Shown here piece by piece: positions 25,858-34,718 of a stretch of 34,718 bases of DNA. Position 1 is the stretch's first letter. The number at the start of each line of letters is the position of its first letter. Location of the stretch: positions 1-34,718 of the forward strand of contig RBWT01000082.1 in the NCBI GenBank assembly GCA_004010275.1. Direction: 5' to 3'. The position numbers were made by a program, and so were the translations under genes. This DNA comes from Streptomyces huasconensis. GTDB lineage: Bacteria > Actinomycetota > Actinomycetes > Streptomycetales > Streptomycetaceae. The notes under the pieces are model-generated. The model was not told the origin of the DNA, did no database searches, and was given only the letters and a program-made list of their open reading frames with translations.

Positions 25858-27520
25858 CCCCCGGCCGCGCGGCGACCGGCGCGGGCAGCCACGGCGGCGC
25901 CGCGGCCGCGGACGTCGAGACCTTCGCCCGGCGACTCCTCGTCGGCGCCCTGCGGACCATGGGCGTCCTGCGCGATCCCGGCGAGCGGCACACCCGCGAC
26001 GGGCTCCGCGTCCGCCTCGGCGTCGCCGCCGGGCAGGAACGGCTCCTCGGCCTCCTGATCGACGTCCTGCTGCGCGGCGGCCACCTCCGCGCCGAGGGCG
26101 CCGACCTGGTCACCACCGCCGCGCTCGGCGATCCGCAGCTGCGCCGCTGCGTCGCCCACCCGAAGGAGGCGGCAGCCGAGCTGACGGCACGTCATCCCGA
26201 GACGGAGGCCGTGACGACCCTGCTGCTGCGGTGCGTCGACGCGCTGCCCGACGTACTGACCGGACGGCGCGGACACATGGACGTGCTCTTCCCCGGCGGC
26301 TCATTCGACCTGGTCGAGGCCGTCTACGCGGGCGACCCCGTCACCGACCGGTGCAACGAGCAGGTCGCCGACACGGTGCTGCGCTACGTACAAGAGCGCC
26401 TGCGCGAGCGGCCCGGTGACCGCATCCGCGTACTCGAAGTCGGCGCGGGCACCGGCGGCACCAGCACCCGCGTCCTGCGCGCCCTCGCGGCGGCCGGACT
26501 CGGCGACCACGTCGCCTACCTCTACACCGACGTGTCCGACGGATTCGTGCGGCACGGCCGCAAGCGCTTTGCCGCCGACCACCCCTTCGCCGACTTCAGG
26601 GCCCTGGACATCGAACGCGACCCGGGGGAACAGGGCCTTGAAACCGGCGCCCACGACCTGGTGCTCGCCACCAACGTCTTCCACGCCACCGCCAGCATCG
26701 ACCGCACCCTGGCCCACACCAAGCGGCTCCTGGCCACCAACGGCGTACTGGTGCTCAACGAGGGCGTGGAGCTGCGCGACCAGATGTCCCTGATCTTCGG
26801 GCTGGCCACCGGCTGGTGGCTGTTCGAGGACGCGCAGTACCGGCTGCCCGGCTCCCCGCTCCTTTCCACCGCGGCCTGGCGCGACGTCCTCGCCCACAAC
26901 GGCTTCCGCCGCGTCGCCGAGGGACCGCGCCCAAACGGCGGCACCCATCAGTGCGTCCTGGTCGCCGAGAGCGACGGCTTCGTGCCCGTGTCCGCCCCGT
27001 CCGCCCCGTCCGCCCCGTCCGCGCCGGCCCCGGCGCGCCGGCCCCCCGGCCGCCCGACGAGGACCCCGCCGCGCGGCCCTGCGGCGCCGACCCGGTCGGT
27101 GGGGCCGAACGCCGGGTCAAGGAGGTCTTCGCCCGCGTACTCGAAATGCCCGAGGACCTTCTCGACCCCCGGGCCACCTTCGAGAACTACGGCGTCGACT
27201 CCCTCGTGGTCCTCAGCCTCACCAAGGAACTGGAGCGCGAGTACGGGCCGTTGCCGTCCACCCTGCTCTTCGAGCACATCACCATCGAACGCCTCGCCCG
27301 TCACCTGGCCACCCTCGGAACCGGGAAGACACCCGCACCGCAACCCGCTCCCGAGCCGCGGCGCGGGACCGGTGCGGGGCCACAGCCCGGCGGGACCGAG
27401 ACCGCAGCCGGGCCCGAACCCGGCATCGAGCAGATCGTCGACAGCCTCTCGGACGCGGAGGTGGACCGCCTGCTGCGCCAGCTGAGCAGCGTCCTCGAGG
27501 ACCAGGAGGAACAGCGATGA
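25854..27520 (+). CDS. PKS C-methyltransferase-ACP protein, one frame break
   Basis: The first ~380 residues are a SAM-dependent C-methyltransferase of the PKS type (VLEVGAGTGGTS near 26430-26470, ATNVFHATASI, LLATNGVLVLNEG). It would methylate the alpha carbon of the growing chain. A linker rich in Ser-Ala-Pro (coded by a 9-bp tandem repeat) follows. In a C6 run at 27042-27047 the frame changes. The next frame carries an acyl carrier protein with the phosphopantetheine Ser in YGVDSLVVLSL and a charged C-terminal docking tail (EVDRLLRQLSSVLEDQEE). It is joined to the upstream KR protein by an ATGA overlap. In related trans-AT systems DH-KR-MT-ACP is usually one polypeptide, so either this is a split gene or a base error created the stop/start. 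The next gene also starts by ATGA overlap (27517). Confidence 0.82.
26990..27025 (+). repeat. 9-bp tandem repeat coding a Ser-Ala-Pro linker
   Basis: GTCCGCCCC is present three times in a row (26990-27016), followed by the degenerate GTCCGCGCC. In frame it encodes repeated Ser-Ala-Pro between the methyltransferase and the ACP, a flexible linker that can change length by slippage. Confidence 0.85.
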
Positions 27521-30500
27521 CCACACCCTTCAGCGCCGTCCTGATCGGCGAGGAGCCCCTGCTGGCCGAATGCGGCGAGCACCTGCTGACGCGGGGCCAC
27601 CACGTGGCCGCCGTGGTCGCCGAGGACCCGGGGCTGCGCCGCTGGGCCGCCGGGCACGGGCTGAGCGTCGTCGATCCGGGCCGGGGCCTCGCGCAGCGGC
27701 TGCGTCCGCTGCGGTTCGCCTACCTGTTCAGCATCACCAACCTGCGGATGCTGTCCGAGGAGGTCCTCGCACTGCCCGAGCGGATGCCCGTCAACTTCCA
27801 CGACGCGCCGCTGCCCCGGCACGCCGGCCTGCACGCCACCAGCTGGGCCATCCTGGAAGGCGCCACCGAGCACGGCGTCACCTGGCACGTCATGGAGCGC
27901 GAGGCCGACACGGGCGACGTGCTCAAGCAGCGGGCAGTGCCGGTCGGCCCCGAGGACACCGCGTACACCCTCAACCTCGCCTGCTACGAGGCCGCGGCGG
28001 CCGGCTTCGGCGAACTCGTGGAGGAACTGGCCGCGGGCACCGAGACCCGCACCCCGCAGGACCTCACCCTGCGCACCTACCACGGACTCCACGACGGGCC
28101 GCCCGACGGCGGCCTGTTCTCCTGGCGCCGGCCCGCCGCCGACCTCGGCGCCCTGGTGCGCGCCACCGACCTCGGACCGCACCGCAACGCGTTCGGCCTC
28201 GCGCTCCTCGCCCTGGACGAGCGCCTGTTCGCCGTACGGAAGGCGGAGGTCACCGACCGCCCCTCCACGAGCCCGCCCGGCACCGTGGTCGCCGTCGACG
28301 GCCCGGCCGTGACCGTCGCCACCACCGACTTCGACGTACGGCTGAGGGACCTGGCCGACCTGGACGGCGACCCGTCGGCCGTGGCGGGACTGCGTCCGGG
28401 CGACCGGTTCACGCAAGGGGACGACGCGGCCCGCCGGCAGTGGGCGACCACCGCCCGCGCCGCGCGGCGCCACGAGAGGCACTGGCTGCCCCTCCTCGCC
28501 GACCGGGCCCCCCTCCGAAGTCCCCTGGCCGGCCGCCCCGGAGCCCGCCGAGCCGTCCGGCGCCGGCGACCTCGCCCGCGCCGCGGTCCCACCGGACATC
28601 CCGGCCGGGGACCCCGACGAGGCCAGGGCCTGGCTGCTCGCCGTACTCCTGCGCTTCCTCGGCCGGATGGCGGGGGAGGACGAGGGCGGCTTCGACGTGG
28701 CGCTGCGCCTCACCGCGGAAACGACCGGGCCCCTCATGTCCGACGTGCCCTTCCGTGCCCCCGAGGCCGGACAGGACCGTTCCCTGGCGGCTTTCGCGGA
28801 AGAGGTCTCCCGACGGCTCACCGCGCAGGCCGGGCGGAGCGCCCCGCTGCGGGGAGCGCACCTGCGCCTGCCCGGCCCCGGCGGACGAACGGTGCTCGCG
28901 GCGAGCGCGCTGCCGGTCACCGTGGACCTGAGCGACGGCCACGGCACCGAGCACCGCCCCGCCGGGCCCGCCCTGACCGTACGGATCGGCGGGCCCGGTG
29001 CCGTGCCCCGCGCCGTCGCCTTCCTCCCGGCGGACGAGAGCAGGGCGGCCGCCGCCCACCAACTGGCGGCACGCTTCGAGCGGTTCCTGCGCTCGGCCGC
29101 CGAGCGGCCCGACGAGGACGCCGGACTGCTTCCCCTGCTGTCCGGTGACGAGAGCCGCCTGGTGCTCGACACCTGGAACGACACGGCCGCCGACTACCCC
29201 GCCGACCGCTGCGTGCACCAGCTGTTCGCCCAGTGGGCGGCCCGGCGGCCGCGGGAGCCCGCCGTCCGGTCCGGCGACACCGTCCTGACCTACGGCGACC
29301 TCGACCGGCGGGTCAACCGGCTCGCCCGCCGCCTCGCCCACCTCGGCGCGGGTCCCGGCACCCTCGTCGGGGTCTTCCTCGACCGCTCGGCCGACCTGAT
29401 CACCGGGCTGCTCGCGGTGTTGCGGACGGGCGCCGCGTACGTGCCGCTCGACCCGGTCTACCCGCCCGAGCGCATCCGGCACATGCTCGACGACTCCGGC
29501 GCCGCCCTGGTGCTCACCGAACCCGCGCTCTCCTGCGCGCTGCCCGCCGACTGCCCGGCACAGCCGGTGGAGATCCGCCCCGGCGAGGAGGTGCACGAGG
29601 CGGACGTCGAGGAGGACTTCCCCGACCGCGCCTGTGCCAAGGACCTCGCCTACCTCATCTACACCTCCGGCTCCACCGGCCTGCCCAAGGGCGTCAGGGT
29701 CGGCCACCGCGCGCTGACCAACTTCCTGTGCTCCATGGCCAAGGAGCCGGGGTTCGGCCCGCGGGACTCCCTGCTCGCGGTGACCACCGCCTGCTTCGAC
29801 ATCGCGGGACTCGAGCTGTACCTGCCGCTGGTCACGGGCGGTGAGGTGCGGGTGGCGCCCGCCGAGACGGCCGCCGACGGATTCGCGCTGCGCGCCCTGG
29901 TCGAGGCCTACCGGCCGACCGTCATGCAGGCGACGCCCGTCACCTGGCGCATGCTGATCGGCGCGGGCTGGCAGGGCGGTGCCGGGCTGACCGTCCTGTG
30001 CGGGGGCGAGGCGCTGCCCGGCGACCTGGCCGCCGAACTGGTGCGGCGGGCGGACCGGGTCTGGAACATGTACGGACCGACCGAGACCACCATCTGGTCC
30101 TCCCTCGACCGCGTCGAGGCGGGCCGGCCGGTCACGATCGGCCGGCCGCTGGCCAACACGCGGATGTACGTGCTCGACGAGCGGCTGCGGCCCGTGCCGC
30201 CCGGCAGCCCGGGGGAGCTGTACATCGGCGGTGACGGGGTGGCCGACGGCTACCACGGCCGGCCGGACCTCACCGCGGCCAGGTTCCTCGACGACCCCTT
30301 CGCACCCGGCCGCGTCTACCGCACGGGCGATCTGGTGCGGCACCTGCCCGACGGCCGTCTGGAGTATCTGCGCCGGGTGGACAGCCAGGTCAAACTGCAC
30401 GGCTACCGCATCGAGCCCGGCGAGATCGAGACCGTCCTGCGCGACCACCCCGCCGTCGCCCAGGCCGCGGTGGTGGTACGCGACGACGAGCCGGGCGGCG

Positions 30501-31040
30501 ACAGGCTCGTCGCCTACACCGTGGCCGAGGGGGATGCGCGGGTCCCGGACGCCGCCGAGCTGCGCGCCCACGTACGGGCGCGGCTGCCCGCGTACATGGT
30601 GCCGTCGGCCGTCGTCCCGCTGCCCGCGCTTCCGCTGACGCCCAACGGCAAGCTCGACCGCAAGGCCCTGCCCGCCCCGCACGGCGCGGCTGTCCTCGAC
30701 GCGCCGTCGGCCGACGCCGTGCCGCGCGGCGCGCTGGAGCAGCAGATCTCCGCGATCTGGCGGAGCGCGCTCGGCCTCGCGGACGTCGCTCGACGTCAAC
30801 TTCTTCGACGCGGGAGGCGACTCGCTGCGGCTGACCCATGTGGTGGCGCGGCTTCGGGCGGAACTGCGCCCCTCGCTGCGCCGGCTCGACATGTTCCGGC
30901 ACCCGACGATCCGGGCGATGGCCCGCCACCTCGCCGAGGACGGCGCCCCGCCCCGGCCGCCGGAGGGCGGCCGGCACAAGGGCGGCCGGGACAGATCGCT
31001 GCTCGCAGCACGCCGTCGCAGGTCCGGCGCCGAACGCTGA
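27517..31040 (+). CDS. NRPS starter module: formyltransferase-adenylation(Gly)-PCP, two frame breaks
   Basis: The N-terminus is a formyltransferase of the Met-tRNA formyltransferase fold with Asn93, His95 (VNFHDAPLP) and Asp131 (EADTGDV). A frame change in the CCCCCC run near 28510 leads to a short segment like the C-terminal half of a condensation domain, then a full adenylation domain (IYTSGSTGLPKG, NMYGPTETT, YRTGD, NGKLDRKALP). Mapped to the GrsA positions, the specificity residues read D-I-L-Q-L-G-M-I-W-K, one step from the glycine code DILQLGLIWK. A second break near 30785 precedes the PCP (NFFDAGGDSLRLT, Ser carrier site) and a basic tail. The expected product is N-formylglycyl-S-PCP, the known precursor of 5-substituted oxazole starters. 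Start ATG overlaps the upstream stop. Confidence 0.9.
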
Positions 31041-31085
31041 GCCCGCCGCAGGCCGCAGGGCCGACACAACCCACCAGGAGGCACC

Positions 31086-32234
31086 GTGGAACCCACCATC
31101 GTCCGCTGCAAGATCTGCTCGCTCAAGGACGGGCACCCGGGGGTCGTCCTCGACGACCAGCAGGTGTGCAATCTCTGCAACCTCGATTTCGCGGGTGAGT
31201 TGATCGTCAACTACAAGTACACCAACGAGGTGTTCGCCGAGTTCCAGGCGGCGCCGCCCAATCCGCGCGGCGAGTTCGACTGCCTCTTCATGTACAGCGG
31301 CGGCAAGGACAGCACATACATGCTGGACAAGTTCGTCAACGAATACGGCAAGCGCACGCTCGCCTACACCTTCGACGTGCCCTTCGAGAGCACGCACGCC
31401 GCGCAGAACATCAAGCTGGCGCAGGAGAAGCTGCCCGCGACGTTCGTGGTGGACGCGGACGACGACAACATCAAGAAGATGATGCGGGACGTCTTCAACC
31501 GGCCGCGCCCGAAGAAGCCGGGCCAGTACCTCGACGAGAAACTGCCCTGCGTCTCCTGCCGCACGTTCTTCGTGATCCGCGCCATCCTGTACGCCTTCCG
31601 CGAGCGCATCCCCTACATCGCCCTGTGCGCCGATCCGCAGCAGATCCTCACGATGGAGTCGAACGTCAGGGAAGTGGTGCGCGGCTTCTACAAGTCCTTC
31701 GGGCCCGAGCTGGCGAGCGAACTCTTCGACGGCGAGATCGAGGAGATCCTCTTCGCCGAGGACGACGAACTCCCCAAGATCGTGTTTCCGTTCATCGCCA
31801 TGCGGCACGACTACGACCCCGACCGCATGGTGGCGGAACTGAAGGAGAAGGGCCTGTACGCCTCGTCGCCGATGGAGACGCACTGCACGCTGTTCCCCCT
31901 CCTGAACTACTACTCGTTCAAGAACTGGGACTGCATGTTCTACAAGCTCAACGCGTCCAGCTACACGCGCGCGGTCAGCCGCAACAAGGACTACGACCGT
32001 TCCACCTTCAGCATCAAGTTCCCGCGCTCCCTGAACCTGCCCGAGGTCGAGGAGAAGCTGAAGAAGGTGGTCCTGGAGATAGCCGCGGGCGAGGGGGACC
32101 GCGAGGAGCATCGCGCCGCGCTGGTGGAGCTGTTCAAGCAGATGGACACCACCGACGACGGCGCGCGGTTCATCGCGGAGACGTTTTTGGACATGCGCGC
32201 GGTCGCGGCGGACCTCGGTATCAAGGTGGGTTGA
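31086..32234 (+). CDS. PP-loop ATP pyrophosphatase, candidate oxazole cyclodehydratase (OzmP/CongE-like)
   Basis: A 382-residue enzyme. The N-terminus has a likely zinc site of two CxxC pairs (Cys8/11 and Cys28/31). The ATP-pyrophosphatase loop is SGGKDS at 71-76, and a further CVSC pair lies at 155-158. The general layout resembles the N-acetyl sugar amidotransferase group of PP-loop enzymes. In oxazolomycin and conglobatin clusters a homologue of this kind lies next to a formyl-Gly NRPS and is held to activate the amide oxygen by ATP and close the oxazole ring on the carrier. I infer the same role from the neighbouring F-A(Gly)-PCP gene. GTG start with AGGAGG 4 nt upstream. Intact, with no frame break, which contrasts with the genes on both sides. 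Confidence 0.85.
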   Translation: MEPTIVRCKICSLKDGHPGVVLDDQQVCNLCNLDFAGELIVNYKYTNEVFAEFQAAPPNPRGEFDCLFMYSGGKDSTYMLDKFVNEYGKRTLAYTFDVPFESTHAAQNIKLAQEKLPATFVVDADDDNIKKMMRDVFNRPRPKKPGQYLDEKLPCVSCRTFFVIRAILYAFRERIPYIALCADPQQILTMESNVREVVRGFYKSFGPELASELFDGEIEEILFAEDDELPKIVFPFIAMRHDYDPDRMVAELKEKGLYASSPMETHCTLFPLLNYYSFKNWDCMFYKLNASSYTRAVSRNKDYDRSTFSIKFPRSLNLPEVEEKLKKVVLEIAAGEGDREEHRAALVELFKQMDTTDDGARFIAETFLDMRAVAADLGIKVG

Positions 32235-32243
32235 GGAGAAGAC

Positions 32244-34698
32244 ATGAACGACCAGCGGACAGAACAGCAGGAATGCGAGGCCCGGGACTCCGACATCGCC
32301 GTCATCGGGCTGGCCTGCCGGTTCCCCGGCGCCGACACCCCCGACGCGTTCTGGCAGGTGCTGAGCGAGGGCAGGGAGACCCTCACCTACTTCACCGACG
32401 AGGAGCTGCGCGCGGCGGGCGTCGGCGAACACCTGCTGAACGACGACCGGTACGTCAAGGCCGGGCAGGTGCTCGCGGACGCCGACACGTTCGACGCCGG
32501 CTTCTTCGGCATCACCCGGGACGAGGCGGAGCTGATCGACCCGCAGCAGCGCCAGTTCCTGCAGTGCGCGCACCAGGCACTGGAGACAGCGGGCTACGAC
32601 CCGCGCCGCGGCGAGCAGCAGATCGGCGTCTACGCCGGAGTGGGCCTCAACACCTACCTGCTGCACAACCTCGGCGAGCGCTACCGCACCGCGTCCTCCG
32701 TCGACCGCTACCGCATGATGATCACCAACGACAAGGACTTCGTCGCCACCCGCACCTCCTACAAGCTGAACCTGCGCGGCCCGAGCGTCAGCACCAACAC
32801 GGCGTGCTCGACCTCGCTGGTGGCCGTCCACCTGGCCTGCCTCAGCCTCCTCTCGGGAGACTGCGCGATGGCCGTCGCGGGCGCCGCCCACATCCAGGCC
32901 GACCAGGGCGAGGGCTACCTCCACCACGAGGGGATGATCTTCTCGCCGGACGGCCACTGCAGGGCCTTCGACGCCAAGGCGCAGGGCACCGTCATCGGCA
33001 ACGGCGTGGGCGCCGTGGTCCTCAAGCGGCTGAGCGACGCGCTGGCCGACGGCGACACCGTGCACGCCGTCATCAAGGGCACCGCGGTCAACAACGACGG
33101 CTCGGACAAGACCGGTTACACAGCGCCGAGCGTCCAGGGGCAGGCCGCCGTCATCGCCGAGGCCCAGCAGATCGCCGAGGTCGCCCCCGAGAGCATCTCG
33201 TACGTGGAGGCCCATGGCACGGCGACCCCGCTCGGCGACCCCGTCGAGATCGCCGCGCTCAACCAGGCCTTCGGCCGCGAGGGCGGCACCCTCGCCCCGC
33301 GGTCCTGCGCGATCGGCTCCGTCAAGACCAACGTCGGCCACCTCGACACGGCCGCGGGCATGGCGGGCCTGATCAAGACGGTCCTGATGCTGCGGCACCG
33401 CACACTCGTCCCCAGCCTCCACTTCGAGTCCCCCAACCCGGAGATCGACTTCGCGGCGGGACCCTTCCACGTCGTCACCGAGACCCGGCAGTGGCCCAAG
33501 GGCGCCACACCGCGCCGGGCGGGCGTGAGTTCCTTCGGCATCGGCGGCTCCAACGCCCACGTCATCGTGGAGGAGCCGCCCGCCCTCGACACCGTTGCCG
33601 CCGAGCTGGCCCGCCGGCTCCGCAAGGACCGCGGCCTCGCCCTGTCCGCCGTCTCCCAGACCCTGGCGCTCGGCCGCCGCGCGCACCCTGCCGTGCGCGC
33701 ACTGGTCGCCGCCGACGTACGGGACGCCGCGCTCGCCCTGGCCCTGGGCGACGCCGACCGGATCCTGACCGCCGATCCCACCGACGAGCGGCCCGTCCTG
33801 GACCTGGCCCCCGGCGGCGCCGTGCCGGGACACGCCTCGGCCCTCTACGAGGGGACCGCCGCCTTCCGCGAGCACTACGACCGCTGCGCCGCCGAGCTGG
33901 GGACATCCGCCGGCGAACTGCTGGGCGCGCGGAGCCCTGAGGCGGACTTCGCCGTCCAGTACGCCACGGCGCGGACCCTGGCCGGCTGGGGGATCACCGC
34001 CCCCGTGGTCGCCGCCGACCGCACCGCGCTGCCCGACGCGGCACTGCGCCTCCTCGAAGGATCGGCGCGCAGCACCGCGCCGGTGCCGGGCGGCCCGGCA
34101 TCGCCCTGCTGCCGCAGGGCCGGCGCCTGTCGGCGCCCAGTTCCTCCTCGCTCTCGTCGGGCGGCTGTGGACGGCGGGCGAGGACGTCGACTGGGCGGCG
34201 TTCCACGAGGGCGAGCGGATACGCCGGGTGCCGCTGCCCACCTACCCCTTCGAGCGCGTACGGCACTGGATCGAGCCGCACGGCGGCGCGGCACCGGCCG
34301 CAGAGCCTGCCGCGCGGACGCTGCGGGACCGCTTCGCGGGGGCCACGGACGCGCAGAAGAGCGCGCTGCTCACCGAGTTCATCCGACAGGAGATCGCCGC
34401 CGTCCTGGGCGCGCCCGACCCGCGGACCGTGGACCTCGACACCAATCTGTTCGACATGGGTCTGGACTCGCTGATCCTGATCGAGGTCATCGCCAAGCTC
34501 AGCGAGGAACTGGCCCACCCCGTGCGCTCGTCGGCGTTCGTCGAGTACCCGACGGTGCGCTCCTTCGTCACCGACCTCAGCGGCGAACTGGGCATCGCCC
34601 CGGACACGGCGGCCGCCGCCCCCGCCGCCGCCTCCGAGGGCCGTGTCTCCCGCAGGGCCCAGCGGGCCGCCGCGCGCCGCCCGGGCGGCGCGCGGTAG
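32244..34698 (+). CDS. PKS module KS-(vestigial AT)-ACP accepting the oxazole starter, two frame breaks
   Basis: Begins at an ATG 9 nt after the PP-loop gene with a GAGGAGA ribosome site. The ketosynthase is complete: Cys in NTACSTSLVAVH (about 32805), His in YVEAHGTATPLGD and in TNVGHLDTAAG. After it comes a segment that looks like the shell of an acyltransferase: the entry (YEGTAAFREHYDRCAAEL), an FAVQYATARTLAGWG helix and the exit linker (LWTAGEDVDWAAFHEGERIR, then YPFERVRHWIEP). The catalytic GHSxG and the body of the fold are gone. Frames change near 34095 and 34127 inside this segment. The ACP follows (LFDMGLDSLILIE), ending at 34698. The role is the first decarboxylative extension of the carrier-bound oxazole, with malonate from a trans-acting AT outside the window. 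Confidence 0.87.
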
Positions 34699-34718
34699 CC
34701 GGTACGGCGACGCGCGAT

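Noticed and set aside
30390..34241. Very long minus-strand open frame opposite the PP-loop and KS-ACP genes
   Set aside because: It is the mirror of high-GC plus-strand coding sequence, is rich in Arg/Gly/Val, has no motif, and the plus strand has intact catalytic motifs throughout.
1..34718. tRNA/rRNA genes, CRISPR arrays, insertion sequences, integrases
   Set aside because: I looked for cloverleaf ends, regularly spaced repeats, transposase motifs and terminal inverted repeats, and found nothing convincing in the window.

Overview
The window reads as a high-GC actinomycete, almost certainly Streptomyces. Third codon positions are G/C, GTG starts are common, genes are often coupled by ATGA overlaps, and the gene content includes typical Streptomyces families (Scr1-type DUF5753/DUF6879 remnants, MarR and AraC regulators, terpenoid and polyketide pathways). 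It contains two unrelated natural-product loci separated by about 11 kb of partly decayed sequence.

Region 1 (about 38-11020) is most of a pentalenolactone cluster. On the minus strand, in transcription order, it carries gap (a GAPDH paralogue, the presumed resistant target), penM (CYP161C-type P450), penH (Fe/2OG hydroxylase), penG (MFS exporter), penF (SDR), penE (Baeyer-Villiger monooxygenase), penD (Fe/2OG desaturase/epoxidase) and penB (prenyl diphosphate synthase). The terpene cyclase and the pentalenene P450 (penA, penI) are not in the window and would be expected beyond the left edge. Two paralogous MarR genes lie on the plus strand, one divergent from penM and one divergent from gap. 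The P450 carries the residues I recall as diagnostic of PntM/PenM (Met77, Met81, Phe232) at exactly those numbers. A related 32-bp element precedes both penH and penM, and a palindrome sits inside the gap promoter.

Region 2 (about 11021-22310) is a mixed accessory stretch. Apparently intact genes are a DoxX-like protein, an AraC regulator, a lipoprotein, a phenolic acid decarboxylase with a divergent MarR regulator and a clear operator, and a protein with an eCIS-type 'QRMAGNAA' motif. Between them are broken genes: an NDH-2-like flavoprotein, an SDR, DUF6879/DUF5753 remnants, a membrane protein and an RCC1 relic.

Region 3 (about 22311-34698) is part of a trans-AT PKS/NRPS cluster on the plus strand. 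It begins abruptly inside a ketosynthase, which lacks its N-terminal half and catalytic Cys, and continues through DH, KR, methyltransferase and ACP. Next come a formyltransferase-adenylation-PCP protein whose specificity residues read as a glycine code, a PP-loop ATP pyrophosphatase, and a KS/vestigial-AT/ACP protein. This is the logic of an oxazole starter unit: N-formylglycine is loaded on a carrier, cyclised by the PP-loop enzyme and passed to the KS, as in the oxazolomycin, inthomycin/phthoxazolin and conglobatin pathways.

A caution applies throughout. At least a dozen otherwise well-conserved genes change reading frame once or twice in the middle of a domain, several at C or G homopolymers. 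Many of these breaks are more likely base-call indels than real mutations. Genes with such breaks are given as one feature spanning all frames.
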